64,000 nucleotides of DNA, taken from positions 62,001 through 126,000 of the forward strand of contig NZ_CAJHOF010000003.1 in NCBI RefSeq assembly GCF_905120465.1. Reading direction: 5' to 3'. Below the pieces are notes generated by a model. It was not told the DNA's origin. It saw only the letters and a program-made list of their open reading frames with translations, and did not search any database. The translations under genes were made by a program, and so were the position numbers. This document shows positions 19,601 through 27,628 of the stretch, piece by piece (position 1 is the stretch's first letter; the number at the start of each line of letters is the position of its first letter). The DNA is from Campylobacter majalis (GTDB lineage Bacteria; Campylobacterota; Campylobacteria; Campylobacterales; Campylobacteraceae).

Positions 19601-20222
19601 TGGTGGCTTAGACCACGTTTTAGCAAGTGGCGAAAACATCAATGTACTTGTTCTTGATACAGAGGTTTATTCAAATACAGGTGGTCAAAGCTCTAAGTCA
19701 TCTCGTACTGGTTCAATCGCTCAATTTACAGCGAGTGGTAAAGCGGTACAAAAGAAAGATTTAGGCTATATTGCCATGAGTTATGGTAATATCTTTGTTG
19801 CTCAAGTAAACTCAAACGCCAACCAAGCAAACGTAATCAAAGCTATGCAAGCAGCTGAGGCATATGATGGTCCAAGTATTGTTATTGCATACGCACCTTG
19901 TATAGCTCACGGCATCAAAGGTGGTCTAGCTCACTCAGGCAATCAAGCCGAACTAGCTACAAAATGCGGATACTGGCCAACTTACACATACGATCCAAGC
20001 CTACTAAAAGAAGGCAAAAACCCAATCAAGCTAACTTCAAAAGAGCCAGAATGGGATAAATATGAGCAGTTCTTGCTAAACGAAGTAAGATATAATGCAC
20101 TTAAAAATGCTAACCCTTCACACGCAGAAGAGTTAATCGCACACAACAAAGCCGATGCTCAAAGACGCTATCGCCAACTAAAACGTATGGCAACTGCAGA
20201 TTTTAGCGACGAACTAGCTTAA
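16659..20222 (+). CDS. por: Pyruvate:ferredoxin/flavodoxin oxidoreductase, single-chain
   Basis: 1187 residues from ATG 16659; an in-frame ATG at 16611 is upstream of the AAAGGA at 16647-16652 and sits on the -10 box, so the later start is chosen. Converts pyruvate and CoA to acetyl-CoA, CO2 and reduced flavodoxin/ferredoxin. The N-terminal pyruvate domain (TMDGNEAAAY, YPITPSSPMAD) is followed by two 4Fe-4S ferredoxin motifs (CIQCNQCAFVCP from Cys692, CTGCELCAQNCP from Cys752). A C-terminal thiamine domain follows with CPGCGETPY (Cys821) and GDGWAYDIGFGGLDHVLA. The gene uses many favoured codons (GGT, GCT), fitting high expression. Its likely partner, flavodoxin, lies at 22.9 kb. Confidence 0.97.
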   Translation: MSKIMKTMDGNEAAAYASYAFTEVAGIYPITPSSPMADYTDIWAAQGKKNIFGMPVKVVEMQSEAGAAGAVHGSLQAGALTTTYTASQGLLLKIPNMYKIAGQLLPGVIHVSARALAAQALSIFGDHQDIYACRQTGFAMLASGSVQEVMDIAGVAHLSAIKGRVPFLHFFDGFRTSHEIQKVELMDYAHFERLVDKEAIQAFRDGAINSENPKTRGTAQNDDIYFQTRELANKYYDAVPDIVAEYLAEISKITGREYKPFNYYGDPDADRIIVAMGSVTEALEETVDYLRAKGEKVGIIKVHLYRPFSLKYLFDVMPKSVKKIAVLDRTKEPGALGEPLYLDMKAAYYNQANAPVIVGGRYGLSSKDVNPAQMIAVFDNLKLDTPKNDFTVGIVDDVTFKSLEVGPKLSLSDADVKECLFYGLGADGTVGANKNSIKIIGDKTDLYAQAYFAYDSKKSGGYTRSHLRFGKKPIRSTYLVSTPHFVACSVAAYLDIYDVVGGIREGGTFLLNSIWDEAETVARIPNKVKKILASRKAKFYIINATKLAHEIGLGNRTNTIMQSAFFKLAEIIPFEEAQKYMKEYAYKAYNKKGEAIINMNYKAIDVGADGLVQVTVDPSWANLPDDEKKADSPYVGNEFIEKIVKPINAAKGDDLPVSAFIGYEDGHFESGSTAYEKRGVGVMVPKWIEENCIQCNQCAFVCPHAVIRPFLIDDAELAAAPDTVKAHVLDAKNKNAKEKGLKYKIQVSPLDCTGCELCAQNCPSKEKSLVMVPLGEEMDKNEQVNADYLFKNVTYKDDVTGKDSVIGVGFAQPYFEFSGACPGCGETPYITLLSRLFGDHTVIANATGCSSIYGGSAPSTPYTKNTQTGRGIAWANSLFEDNAEFGLGMRVASETIRHRIENIMLDTKDKVPNQLAALYSDWIANKKDRVVSMQIADKLVEILKQNPNAEGAAELLSLKQYLNAKTQWIIGGDGWAYDIGFGGLDHVLASGENINVLVLDTEVYSNTGGQSSKSSRTGSIAQFTASGKAVQKKDLGYIAMSYGNIFVAQVNSNANQANVIKAMQAAEAYDGPSIVIAYAPCIAHGIKGGLAHSGNQAELATKCGYWPTYTYDPSLLKEGKNPIKLTSKEPEWDKYEQFLLNEVRYNALKNANPSHAEELIAHNKADAQRRYRQLKRMATADFSDELA

Positions 20223-20228
20223 TATTAT

Positions 20229-20251
20229 GGGCTACCTTTTGGTAGCCCTTT
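20229..20251 (+). terminator. por transcription terminator
   Basis: GGGCTACC TTTT GGTAGCCC, a perfect 8-bp GC-rich stem with 4-base loop followed by TTTAAAT, six bases beyond the por stop. Confidence 0.85.
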
Positions 20252-21308
20252 AAATATCTCCTTAAAACAAAAAATGTTGTCACTTTTTTAATAAACGGCA
20301 TAAATTTCATCCGATTAAATTAAAGATTTTTTAGTTTTGCTATTTTAAATTAATCTTTGTAACTTTTAAAAGAAAGTCTCACTTAACGAGCCTTAAAATT
20401 CCTAATATCCTTATGCGTGATTTTGTTTAACAATACTAAAAATATATTGATTGTAAAATCATTTTAATATTTTAGTTTCATACTTGATACAATACACTAT
20501 GTATAAATTTAACCCAAATCAAACAAAATAGGCTTTGCAAAGGCGTAAAACAAACATCACTTTGTGAGCGTTACACTTGTTGTGCCTTACTTAATGCTTT
20601 TAGATAGCCAAAAGCTGTTTTACAAACAAACTTTAGTGATTTTAAAACTCTAAATTTACACAGAGCCTATAATAGACTTGGGTACAAAAGCCCATTATAA
20701 AAACACCAAAAGAATAAATTTGCTTTAATAAACAAACAATAAAATCATATTAATAAATAGATGGTTTCTTTGCAAGGTATGGATTGGATAAATTTCTTAT
20801 GCCTACACTCAAATTTATTAAAATTAAAAATAAAAAATATGTCCAGGTTAAATTGGGTCTAAAAATTTGTTTTAAATTTATCTTTTGCTCCATACAATCT
20901 ACGTATAGACATTATCTCATTACTCTTTGTCTTTAGTTACAAATAAAACAAATCTTGCTTTGTGAATATTATTGTTTTATATTTATTTTATAATCTTTCT
21001 TGCCACATACTTTTAACTATAAAACAAATTTAATAAATCTTAGTTTTTGTGTATCAAAATAAAAATTAATTTAAATTTAAAGGTGTAGCGGCATGATGGT
21101 TGGTTTTTAACTTCGCTTCGCTCGTTACAAGATGATAACTCAAAACGTTATCCCTATGAAGAACTTCGCTTTATTCGTTGCTTTTACGACTACGTCTTTT
21201 GGCATAAATTCTAATCTCTTTTAAAATTTTACATAAACTTTGCCTAGAAATTCACTAAATTTTAAGATTTTATTTATTTGCAAATTCCATCAAGTCTAAA
21301 ATAAGAGT

Positions 21309-21370
21309 AGCAAACAAGGCGGTAGCGACAAAAGCAAAGCATAACGCTCGGAATAGCCGATGTTTGTTTC
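21309..21370. repeat. Dispersed intergenic repeat, partial copy
   Basis: GGTAGCGACAAAAGCAAAGC, starting at about 21321, resembles GGTAGCGACCAAAGCTAAGC at about 42715. It lies about 100 bases upstream of the better copy at 21427. The boundaries are uncertain. Confidence 0.45.
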
Positions 21371-21426
21371 CTATGCTTTAGTAATCTCTTTAAAAAACAA
21401 GCGAAGCACTCACGAAGCAATGTTTC

Positions 21427-21466
21427 TTTAAAACTTCTCAAGTCTCAAAGTGGCAACGGTAGCCAA
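21427..21466. repeat. Dispersed intergenic repeat, copy A
   Basis: TTTAAAACTTCTCAAG followed by T C T CAAAGTGGC A A C GGTAGC. The same string with four substitutions occurs at 42685-42720. Both copies lie in long spacers without genes. Confidence 0.65.
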
Positions 21467-21803
21467 GCGAAGCGATGGCGAGTAAAATGAGACAGGTTTT
21501 TAAAACGTCTCAAAGTTCAAAAATCATGATGGTACATTTAAAACCAAGTAAGGCATTTTGTTTTGCAAAATATTTGCTTTCAAAAATACTTAAATTTTAT
21601 GTAAATTTACTTTTGAAATTTATTTATTAGTTATATGATTAGCGATGTTATTGTTATTGCAGTGGCTAAAAGCTTTTTGATCATGGATTTGCGTGAGCTA
21701 AAACGCTTTAACATATTATTTTAATTATGTAAAATTTTGTTACAAATTGTAAATTTTATGATATTCAGTATCAAAACTAAGATTAGTTTTAGTATATTTT
21801 ATT

Positions 21804-21809
21804 TATAAT
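21804..21809 (+). promoter_or_regulatory. Candidate -10 box for the DUF2325-fldA operon
   Basis: TATAAT in TTTTATTTATAATAACC, 30 bases before the ATG at 21839, with AAAGGA as ribosome site. The T-rich stretch upstream is typical of Campylobacter promoters. Confidence 0.5.
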
Positions 21810-21838
21810 AACCAAAATCAGTTAGCAAAGGATACAAG

Positions 21839-22156
21839 ATGTCAGTTTTAGTAATAGGAGCAGATGAGATAACACCGATTAAGGCAGTCTTACATGATTT
21901 AGGTGCTAAAAAAATAGAGCATTGGGATGCAAGAAATGAAAATAGAGTAAATCGCAAACCTATACCACAAGATACGCAGTGTGTAGTAATGCTAACCAGC
22001 TTTTTAAATCACAACACCATGAAAACAATAAAAACACAAGCAAAAAAACGCAACATACCAATAGTTTGTGCAAAAAGAAGCGTAAGTTGTGTATTTTGTG
22101 AGTATTGTAAAGTCTTTGGACTAGACAGGGAGTTTGGATGCAAAAAAGAGTGCTAA
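21839..22156 (+). CDS. DUF2325 protein
   Basis: 105 residues. The N-terminal half has a Rossmann-like start (VLVIGADEITPIKAVLHDLG, then IEHWDAR) and a VVMLTSFLNHNTM strand, the DUF2325 pattern. The C-terminus is cysteine-rich (SVSCVFCEYC, then CKKEC), five cysteines that could bind metal or undergo redox change. Function is unknown in the family. It is the first gene of a run with a hypothetical protein and flavodoxin, the set found near fldA in C. jejuni (Cj1384c-Cj1382c in my memory). Confidence 0.8.
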   Translation: MSVLVIGADEITPIKAVLHDLGAKKIEHWDARNENRVNRKPIPQDTQCVVMLTSFLNHNTMKTIKTQAKKRNIPIVCAKRSVSCVFCEYCKVFGLDREFGCKKEC

Positions 22157-22198
22157 ATGAAAATAGTTCAACAAATAAAGAACAAAAAAGAGTGTTAG
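22157..22198 (+). other. 13-codon mini frame in a 42-bp duplication
   Basis: ATG 22157 directly follows the TAA of the DUF2325 gene and encodes 13 residues ending KKEC, the same last residues as the gene before. Its TAG is directly followed by the ATG of the next gene. CAAAAAAGAGTG followed by a stop-ATG pair occurs at both 22141 and 22183, so a 42-bp segment was duplicated. It probably preserves coupling rather than making a functional peptide. Confidence 0.45.
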
Positions 22199-22912
22199 AT
22201 GAGATTCGGATATTTATCAGATATTGGCGAAACAACTCCAAGTATTTTTTCAAAGCTTAATAAAGTTGTAAAAACAAAGGCTTTTATCACGCTTTATAAT
22301 GCGTGTGTAAGTCAAGAACTTAAAATTGAGCCAAGATATGCCAAATATGGCTCCATAAAAAGAGCTTTTTTGGCTAAAATCGATGATTTATTAAAGCCGA
22401 AATTTTGCAAAGCTACAAGTTTTTGTTTGGTTTCAAACGCTATAATTTATGCTTACAAAACCAAAAACTATGAGCTTATAGGCAAATTTTCAAAAAATCC
22501 AAAATATAAAGTAGCCAAATTAATCAAGACATTGTTTATAAATGGCAAATTTGAGATAAATTTTGATGCAAATTTTATGTTTTCTCAGTTTGTTTATGAT
22601 AAAATAGCAAACAAGAATTTTGATAAAGATGTTTCTTTTCAAAATAATGCTATCTGTATCAGCCAAAATGGCGAAAAATTGCTTTGTGTTTTGCCTTGCT
22701 TTTGCGATTTTAGCCTAAGCGATGTAAATAAAGTAAAAGACGAGATAGATAGTGCGGTCTTTGCTATTAAAGAGCATGGATTTAAACAAGTTTATGTGGT
22801 TATGCCTAGAAATAGCGAATTTCGAAAGCATATTGAGGTTAGGCATTGCGAGTGTGGTCATAGCCAAATCAAGCTAGTGCCTTATACGATTAGTAATACG
22901 AAATTTTATTGA
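22199..22912 (+). CDS. Hypothetical protein next to flavodoxin
   Basis: 237 residues, no signal peptide, no membrane helix, no domain I can name. The middle is basic and aromatic (AYKTKNYELIGKFSKNPKYK). A hydrophobic patch with cysteines, LLCVLPCFCDFSLSD, lies near residue 165, and HCECGHSQIKLVPY near the C-terminus has spaced Cys/His (C-x-C-x-H) that could bind metal. I recall a protein of similar size between DUF2325 and fldA in C. jejuni (Cj1383c). Start ATG directly follows a stop codon; the ribosome site is the AAAGAG inside the duplicated segment. Confidence 0.7.
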   Translation: MRFGYLSDIGETTPSIFSKLNKVVKTKAFITLYNACVSQELKIEPRYAKYGSIKRAFLAKIDDLLKPKFCKATSFCLVSNAIIYAYKTKNYELIGKFSKNPKYKVAKLIKTLFINGKFEINFDANFMFSQFVYDKIANKNFDKDVSFQNNAICISQNGEKLLCVLPCFCDFSLSDVNKVKDEIDSAVFAIKEHGFKQVYVVMPRNSEFRKHIEVRHCECGHSQIKLVPYTISNTKFY

Positions 22913-22922
22913 AAGGAAAATA

Positions 22923-23414
22923 ATGATAGGTATCATTTATGGAAGCAGTATGGGAAATACTGAAGAGGTAGCAAACTTCATATCACAAAACATTGGACTA
23001 GAAAATGAAGTAGTAAATGTAAGCAATGCAAACGCAGCACAAATCAACGGATATGATAAGCTAATCATGGCTACATCTACATGGGGAAGTGGCGACTTAC
23101 AAGATGATTGGGACGCATTTGATTTAGGCTCACTATCACTTGGCGGTAAGACTGTAGCACTATTTGGTCTAGGCGATAGCCAAAGCTATTCAGATGAGTT
23201 TTGTAACGGCATGGCAAAACTATACGATGCGGTAGTTGCGGCTGGTGCAAATGTCGTTGGTAGCGTATCTACTGATGGTTATAGCTTTGATGGCTCTGAC
23301 GCTGTTAGAGATGGTAAATTTGTAGGATTGGCACTTGATGCTGACAACGAAAGCGACAAAACAGAAGATAGAGTAAAAGCCTGGTTAGAAGCGATTAAGC
23401 CAAGCTTTGCATAG
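22923..23414 (+). CDS. fldA: Flavodoxin
   Basis: 163-residue long-chain flavodoxin. The FMN phosphate loop GSSMGNTEEVA is at residues 7-17; TSTWGSGDLQDDWDAF and LFGLGDSQSYSDEFC supply the isoalloxazine loops. In epsilonproteobacteria it accepts electrons from the single-chain pyruvate oxidoreductase (encoded at 16.7 kb) and is essential. GAAAGGAAAATA precedes the ATG. It ends a three-gene run and is followed by a hairpin. Confidence 0.97.
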   Translation: MIGIIYGSSMGNTEEVANFISQNIGLENEVVNVSNANAAQINGYDKLIMATSTWGSGDLQDDWDAFDLGSLSLGGKTVALFGLGDSQSYSDEFCNGMAKLYDAVVAAGANVVGSVSTDGYSFDGSDAVRDGKFVGLALDADNESDKTEDRVKAWLEAIKPSFA

Positions 23415-23423
23415 TTATAAAAA

Positions 23424-23440
23424 GGAGGGCATTGCCCTTC
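23424..23440 (+). terminator. Short hairpin after fldA
   Basis: AGGGC ATT GCCCT (core 23426-23438), extendable by a G-U and a G-C pair, 11 bases after the stop. It lacks a strong U-tract (CTACTC follows), so termination may be partial. Confidence 0.45.
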
Positions 23441-23535
23441 TACTCACAAAATACGCAACAATTTAAAAATTTTCCAAAATACCATAAATTTTAGATAAAA
23501 TATCCAACAGTATAACAAAAATACTTGGAGCAAAA

Positions 23536-24861
23536 ATGTATAAAAACCTACCCCAAATCGATAAAATTTTAAGCAATGAAAAATTTAGCACCTTTTCAAA
23601 GCCAATTTTAGCAAAAATTGCAAGAGAGGTGATACAAAATGAAAGAGTTAATATACAAAATGGCAAAAACTCGCTAAGCAAAGATGAAATTATAGATGAA
23701 ATTTCAAACCAATATGAAAAATACAAAAAACTAAATTTACAAAAATTAATAAACGCAACCGGCATCATCATGCATACAAATTTAGGTCGAAGCGTAATAC
23801 ATCGTGAAATTTTAAACCGTGCAAGTGATGCAATAACAAGCTATACAAATTTAGAATATGACTTAACAACAAGCAATCGCGCAAACAGATATGATTATAT
23901 AGGCTCATTACTTAGCACGATGTTTGGCTGCGATGATGCCTTGGTTGTAAATAACAATGCCGCTGCTGTGTTTTTGATACTAAACACTCTAGCAAAAAAT
24001 GCCCAAATTATCGTAAGTCGTGGAGAATTAGTTGAAATAGGTGGTGGATTTAGAGTGCCTGAAGTGATGAGCAGTGCTGGTGCGACACTAAAAGAAGTTG
24101 GCACAACAAATAAAACAAATGAAAATGATTACATTAATGCAATAAATGAAAACACAAAGATGATTTTTAAAGCACATAGATCAAATTTTGATATGGTTGG
24201 TTTTACTCAAAGTGTTAAAATGAGTAGGCTATCACAGATAGCAAAAGAGCATGATTTGATTGATTATTACGATTTAGGAAGTGCGAGTGCAATTAGACTA
24301 AATCACAACTTAGACAAAAATGAAGAGAGCATAAGTGAGCTTATAAAAAGCGGTGTTAGTCTTATTAGTTTTAGCGGTGATAAGCTATTTGGCTCGGTGC
24401 AATGTGGCATAGTGCTAGGCAAAAAAGAGTTAATAAAAAAGCTAAAAGCAAATCAGCTAATGCGTATGCTAAGAGTAGATAAAATAACTCTTGCCATATT
24501 AAGCGAAAGCATAAAGGCTTATTTAAACGAAGAAATTTATCTAATAAATACGCCATACATGATAAATAAAACTCAAGATGAGCTTGAAAATTTAGCTCAC
24601 ACAATCAATCAAAAACTAAAAAAACCACTTAAAATCATCACATCAAAAACCTATGTAGGTGGTGGTAGCTTGCCAAATAAACAAATCCCAACAATCGCCC
24701 TATCAATAAGCGGCAATGCTATAAAAAACGAAGCAAAATATAGAAATTATAACGTAATTGGCAGAGTAGAAAATGATGAGTTTATACTTGATTTACGCTC
24801 GCTACTAGATAATGATGTCGAAATTTTAATAAACATCATCAACAAGGTAGAAAATGAATAG
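23536..24861 (+). CDS. selA: L-seryl-tRNA(Sec) selenium transferase
   Basis: 441 residues. Converts Ser-tRNA-Sec to selenocysteyl-tRNA with selenophosphate. PLP-dependent: the Schiff-base lysine is Lys283 in SFSGDKLFG, and the family segments NATGIIMHTNLGRS, NNNAAAVFLIL and ELVEIGGGFRVPEVM are intact. Overlaps selB by 8 bases, so the two are co-translated. selD and tRNA-Sec are not in this window. Confidence 0.97.
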   Translation: MYKNLPQIDKILSNEKFSTFSKPILAKIAREVIQNERVNIQNGKNSLSKDEIIDEISNQYEKYKKLNLQKLINATGIIMHTNLGRSVIHREILNRASDAITSYTNLEYDLTTSNRANRYDYIGSLLSTMFGCDDALVVNNNAAAVFLILNTLAKNAQIIVSRGELVEIGGGFRVPEVMSSAGATLKEVGTTNKTNENDYINAINENTKMIFKAHRSNFDMVGFTQSVKMSRLSQIAKEHDLIDYYDLGSASAIRLNHNLDKNEESISELIKSGVSLISFSGDKLFGSVQCGIVLGKKELIKKLKANQLMRMLRVDKITLAILSESIKAYLNEEIYLINTPYMINKTQDELENLAHTINQKLKKPLKIITSKTYVGGGSLPNKQIPTIALSISGNAIKNEAKYRNYNVIGRVENDEFILDLRSLLDNDVEILINIINKVENE

Positions 24862-26677
24862 CTTAATAATTGGCACAGCAGGACACATAGATCACGGCAA
24901 AACATCACTAATAAAAGCACTAAATGGATTTGATGGCGATAGTTTGGACGCTGAAAAAGAGCGTGGCATAACAATAAATTTAAGCTTTTCAAACATCAAA
25001 AACGGCGATGAAAATATATCATTTATCGATGTTCCAGGTCATGAAAATCTAGTAAAAACCATGATAAGTGGTGCTTTTAGCTTTGATTTAGCATTATTTG
25101 TTGTTGCAGCAGACGATGGTATTATGCCACAAAGCATAGAGCATCTTATAGTGCTTAGTATATTAGGTGTTAAAAATATAATTGTAGCCATTACAAAATG
25201 TGATAAAGTAGAATTTTCGCGTCAAAACGAGGTATTAGAGCAAACAAAACAAGAATTAATCAAACATAATTTAAATATGCTAAATAGCTTTTTTGTAAGT
25301 ATAAAAGATAATAGTGGAATAGGTGAATTAAAAAACTATTTTTTTAACTTAAAAGCCAAAAAACGTAATGAAAATGATGTTTTTCGCTACTATATAGATA
25401 GAGTTTTTAACATCAAAGGAATTGGGACAATTGTCACTGGTAGTGTGCTTGGCGGATGTGTAAAAGTTGGCGAGAAAATACTAAACTGCGAACTCAATAA
25501 GGAAATAAGCGTTCGCTCCATTCAGATACACGATAGCAACGTCTTGGTCGCAACTAGCTCAACTAGAGCAGCACTAAATTTAAACACATCTAATATCTTA
25601 GGCATCAGCAAAGGGCAGCTTTTAAGCAAAAAGGGCTACTTTAGGGGCTTTAACGAGATAGATGCTATAGTCTATGCAGATGAGCTTAAGCACAACGATG
25701 TGATTGGCTTTTGTGTCGGAAGCAAACAAATAAATGCCAAAGTCGCTATACTAAGTGATGAAAAATACAAATTTGCAACATTTAAATTTCCAAAACCTAT
25801 GTTTTTAATGTTTAACGAAGCATTTGTTATACTAAAAAACGCCAGAGTTATAGGGGGTGGCAATGTGCTAAATCCCATAAATGAACCTATGAAAAAACCA
25901 AACAAAATATCCTTGCTTCTTGCATTAAAAGATAAAAATTTTAAAAAAGCTTTTGAAATTTTAAAAAAAGCACACAAAAACGGCTTTGGACTTATTGGCT
26001 CATATCAAAGATTTGCACTAAGCCACGAAGAAGCTATAAGCATAGCAAAGACATTATCAAATGCCTTTGTTGATGAAGTGGCACTAAATGTATATGATGA
26101 AAGTGCCAAATTTCAGATAATAGAGTTTATAAAATTTATAATATCTAAAAATAAATATGCAATGTTTTCAGCAACAAGCATTAGCCTAAAACTAAACTGG
26201 GCAAGCGTGGCACTCTCGCAACTAGCCATAAATGAGCTAGAAAACATAGGCATAATCACTAAAAATGATGGAATTTATACAAAAACAGGTATAGATATAA
26301 GTGAGCTAAAAGCAAAGCTTACAGAGCAAATTTATTCTATCTTAGATAGCGAAAATCTCACACCACAAGCACCTTATAACATATATGATAGCTTAGAAAT
26401 TGATAGAGCAAGTGGCGATAACGCACTAAAAATACTTACAAAACAAGGACGTGTAGTAAGGCTAGCTCACAACCTTTTTATCACAAAAAAACATTTACAA
26501 ACAGCACTTTTAAATCTAAAACAAATCATCAAAGACGATGGATATGCAAACGTGCAAAATGTAAAAGACAAGCTTGGATTAAGTAGAAAATTTGCCATAG
26601 CGTATTTAGAAATACTAGATAGCGAAAATGATATCATAAAAATTGAAAATAATAGAATATTTAAAAAGAATTTATAA
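24854..26677 (+). CDS. selB: Selenocysteine-specific elongation factor
   Basis: 607 residues. GTPase that brings Sec-tRNA to UGA codons with a SECIS element. G1 is GTAGHIDHGKTSL (residues 7-19), G2/G3 are ERGITINL and DVPGHE, G4 is TKCDK. Three EF-Tu-like beta domains follow, then C-terminal winged helices (about 420-607) for SECIS binding. It overlaps selA. The only proteins expected to need it (such as formate dehydrogenase) are elsewhere. Confidence 0.97.
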   Translation: MNSLIIGTAGHIDHGKTSLIKALNGFDGDSLDAEKERGITINLSFSNIKNGDENISFIDVPGHENLVKTMISGAFSFDLALFVVAADDGIMPQSIEHLIVLSILGVKNIIVAITKCDKVEFSRQNEVLEQTKQELIKHNLNMLNSFFVSIKDNSGIGELKNYFFNLKAKKRNENDVFRYYIDRVFNIKGIGTIVTGSVLGGCVKVGEKILNCELNKEISVRSIQIHDSNVLVATSSTRAALNLNTSNILGISKGQLLSKKGYFRGFNEIDAIVYADELKHNDVIGFCVGSKQINAKVAILSDEKYKFATFKFPKPMFLMFNEAFVILKNARVIGGGNVLNPINEPMKKPNKISLLLALKDKNFKKAFEILKKAHKNGFGLIGSYQRFALSHEEAISIAKTLSNAFVDEVALNVYDESAKFQIIEFIKFIISKNKYAMFSATSISLKLNWASVALSQLAINELENIGIITKNDGIYTKTGIDISELKAKLTEQIYSILDSENLTPQAPYNIYDSLEIDRASGDNALKILTKQGRVVRLAHNLFITKKHLQTALLNLKQIIKDDGYANVQNVKDKLGLSRKFAIAYLEILDSENDIIKIENNRIFKKNL

Positions 26678-26686
26678 ACAATACAC

Positions 26687-26692
26687 TATAAT
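26687..26692 (+). promoter_or_regulatory. Candidate -10 box for the DsbC-like gene
   Basis: TATAAT 10 bases after the selB stop and 28 bases before the next ATG, with AAAAAAGGA as ribosome site. It suggests the thiol protein can be expressed apart from selAB. Confidence 0.45.
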
Positions 26693-26719
26693 CTCAAAAA
26701 ATTTTAAAAAAGGATAAAA

Positions 26720-27430
26720 ATGAAAAAAATTATCATTGCAAGCCTTGCGGCTTCTAGTTTTGCCTTTGGTGCAAGCGACGAACAAATCAAAGGATTTTAC
26801 TCACAAATGCTACCACCAAACGTCAAAGTAAGTATCGATGAACGAATAAAAGTGCAAGATGACGTAGAAGCAATAGTTGTCAAACTAAGCGACGACAAAG
26901 TAAGCGAAAGTGACGTAATATTTACAAAAGGTGACTTTGTTTTTCCAGATGTTATAGATCTAAAAGAAGGCAAGAGCTACAAATCTGAAATCAACAATAA
27001 AATGACCGATAAAAAAGTGAGCGTAGTGTATAAAAACGAGAGCAAAGAAAACATAATATCATTAGGAAATGACTCAAAAAAACCTACAAAAGTAATGTTT
27101 TCTGACCCAGAATGCCCATATTGTAGAGCAGAATTAGCTCAAATAGAAAAACACTTAAAAACTGAAAACATCAAAATCATACTAACACCAGTGCATGATA
27201 TAAGCAGTCTTGAAAAATCACACTTAATCTACAAAGAAATAGCTACAGCAAAAAGCGATAGCGATAAGGTCAAAATTTTAAGAAAATACTTCGCCGAGGA
27301 TGCAAAAGTCCCTGAAAATAGCGTAAGTGAAAAAGAAGTAGCAAAAATGAATGAGCTAAGACAAAAGTATTTTAGTGCTGGTATAAGAAGTGTTCCAAAA
27401 TACTTAGATGAAGCAAATTTAATTAAATAA
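26720..27430 (+). CDS. Periplasmic DsbC-like thiol:disulfide interchange protein
   Basis: 236 residues. The signal peptide MKKIIIASLAASSFAFGA is followed by a dimerisation-like segment (about 20-110) and a thioredoxin-fold domain with the redox motif DPECPYC (Cys132, Cys135). The C-terminal RSVPKYLDE holds the cis-Pro loop region. It probably isomerises or reduces disulfides in exported proteins. C. jejuni carries a DsbC-like gene right after selB (Cj1380 in my memory). Confidence 0.85.
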   Translation: MKKIIIASLAASSFAFGASDEQIKGFYSQMLPPNVKVSIDERIKVQDDVEAIVVKLSDDKVSESDVIFTKGDFVFPDVIDLKEGKSYKSEINNKMTDKKVSVVYKNESKENIISLGNDSKKPTKVMFSDPECPYCRAELAQIEKHLKTENIKIILTPVHDISSLEKSHLIYKEIATAKSDSDKVKILRKYFAEDAKVPENSVSEKEVAKMNELRQKYFSAGIRSVPKYLDEANLIK

Positions 27431-27432
27431 CA

Positions 27433-27469
27433 AAAAGCCCATTTGGGCTTTTAATCTAACTATTAGATT
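27433..27469 (+). terminator. Terminator after the DsbC-like gene
   Basis: AAAAGCCC ATTT GGGCTTTT (27433-27452) is a perfect 8-bp stem with a T tail, followed at once by a second hairpin AATCTAA CTA TTAGATT (27453-27469). Confidence 0.8.
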
Positions 27470-27628
27470 TTGATCTTATCACTTTAAATTTCATTATTTC
27501 TAGCGGATCTACTATGTCTTTGTATTAATATTTTGTTGTTTTTGTATCAAATTGTAATAAGGTAAATTTAATTCTTAATAAACTTAACTAAAAACGCAAA
27601 TTTTAAAAATATCTAAATTAATATAAAA

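Larger units (their letters stand above)
20252..21838. other. 1.6-kb gene-poor region with degenerate repeats
   Basis: No open frame with coding character was found on either strand. The first 800 bases are very AT-rich and hold one TATAAT (20668-20673) with no gene behind it. From about 21090 to 21530 composition changes: short GC-richer patches such as CTTCGCTTCGCTCG, a GATAAC/GTTATC hairpin (21134-21152) and the repeat copies listed separately. The last 250 bases are AT-rich again and end in the promoter of the DUF2325 gene. It looks like a decayed or rearranged junction, or a site for unannotated RNAs. Confidence 0.6.

Noticed and set aside
20668-20700. Promoter plus TGGG/CCCA hairpin as an sRNA gene
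   Set aside because: The stem has only four pairs and there is no terminator at a sensible distance; kept only as a note in the spacer entry.
26720-27430. DsbC-like gene as a selenoprotein because it follows selB
   Set aside because: Its redox motif is encoded by two TGC/TGT cysteine codons and the frame ends in TAA, so no UGA is read through.
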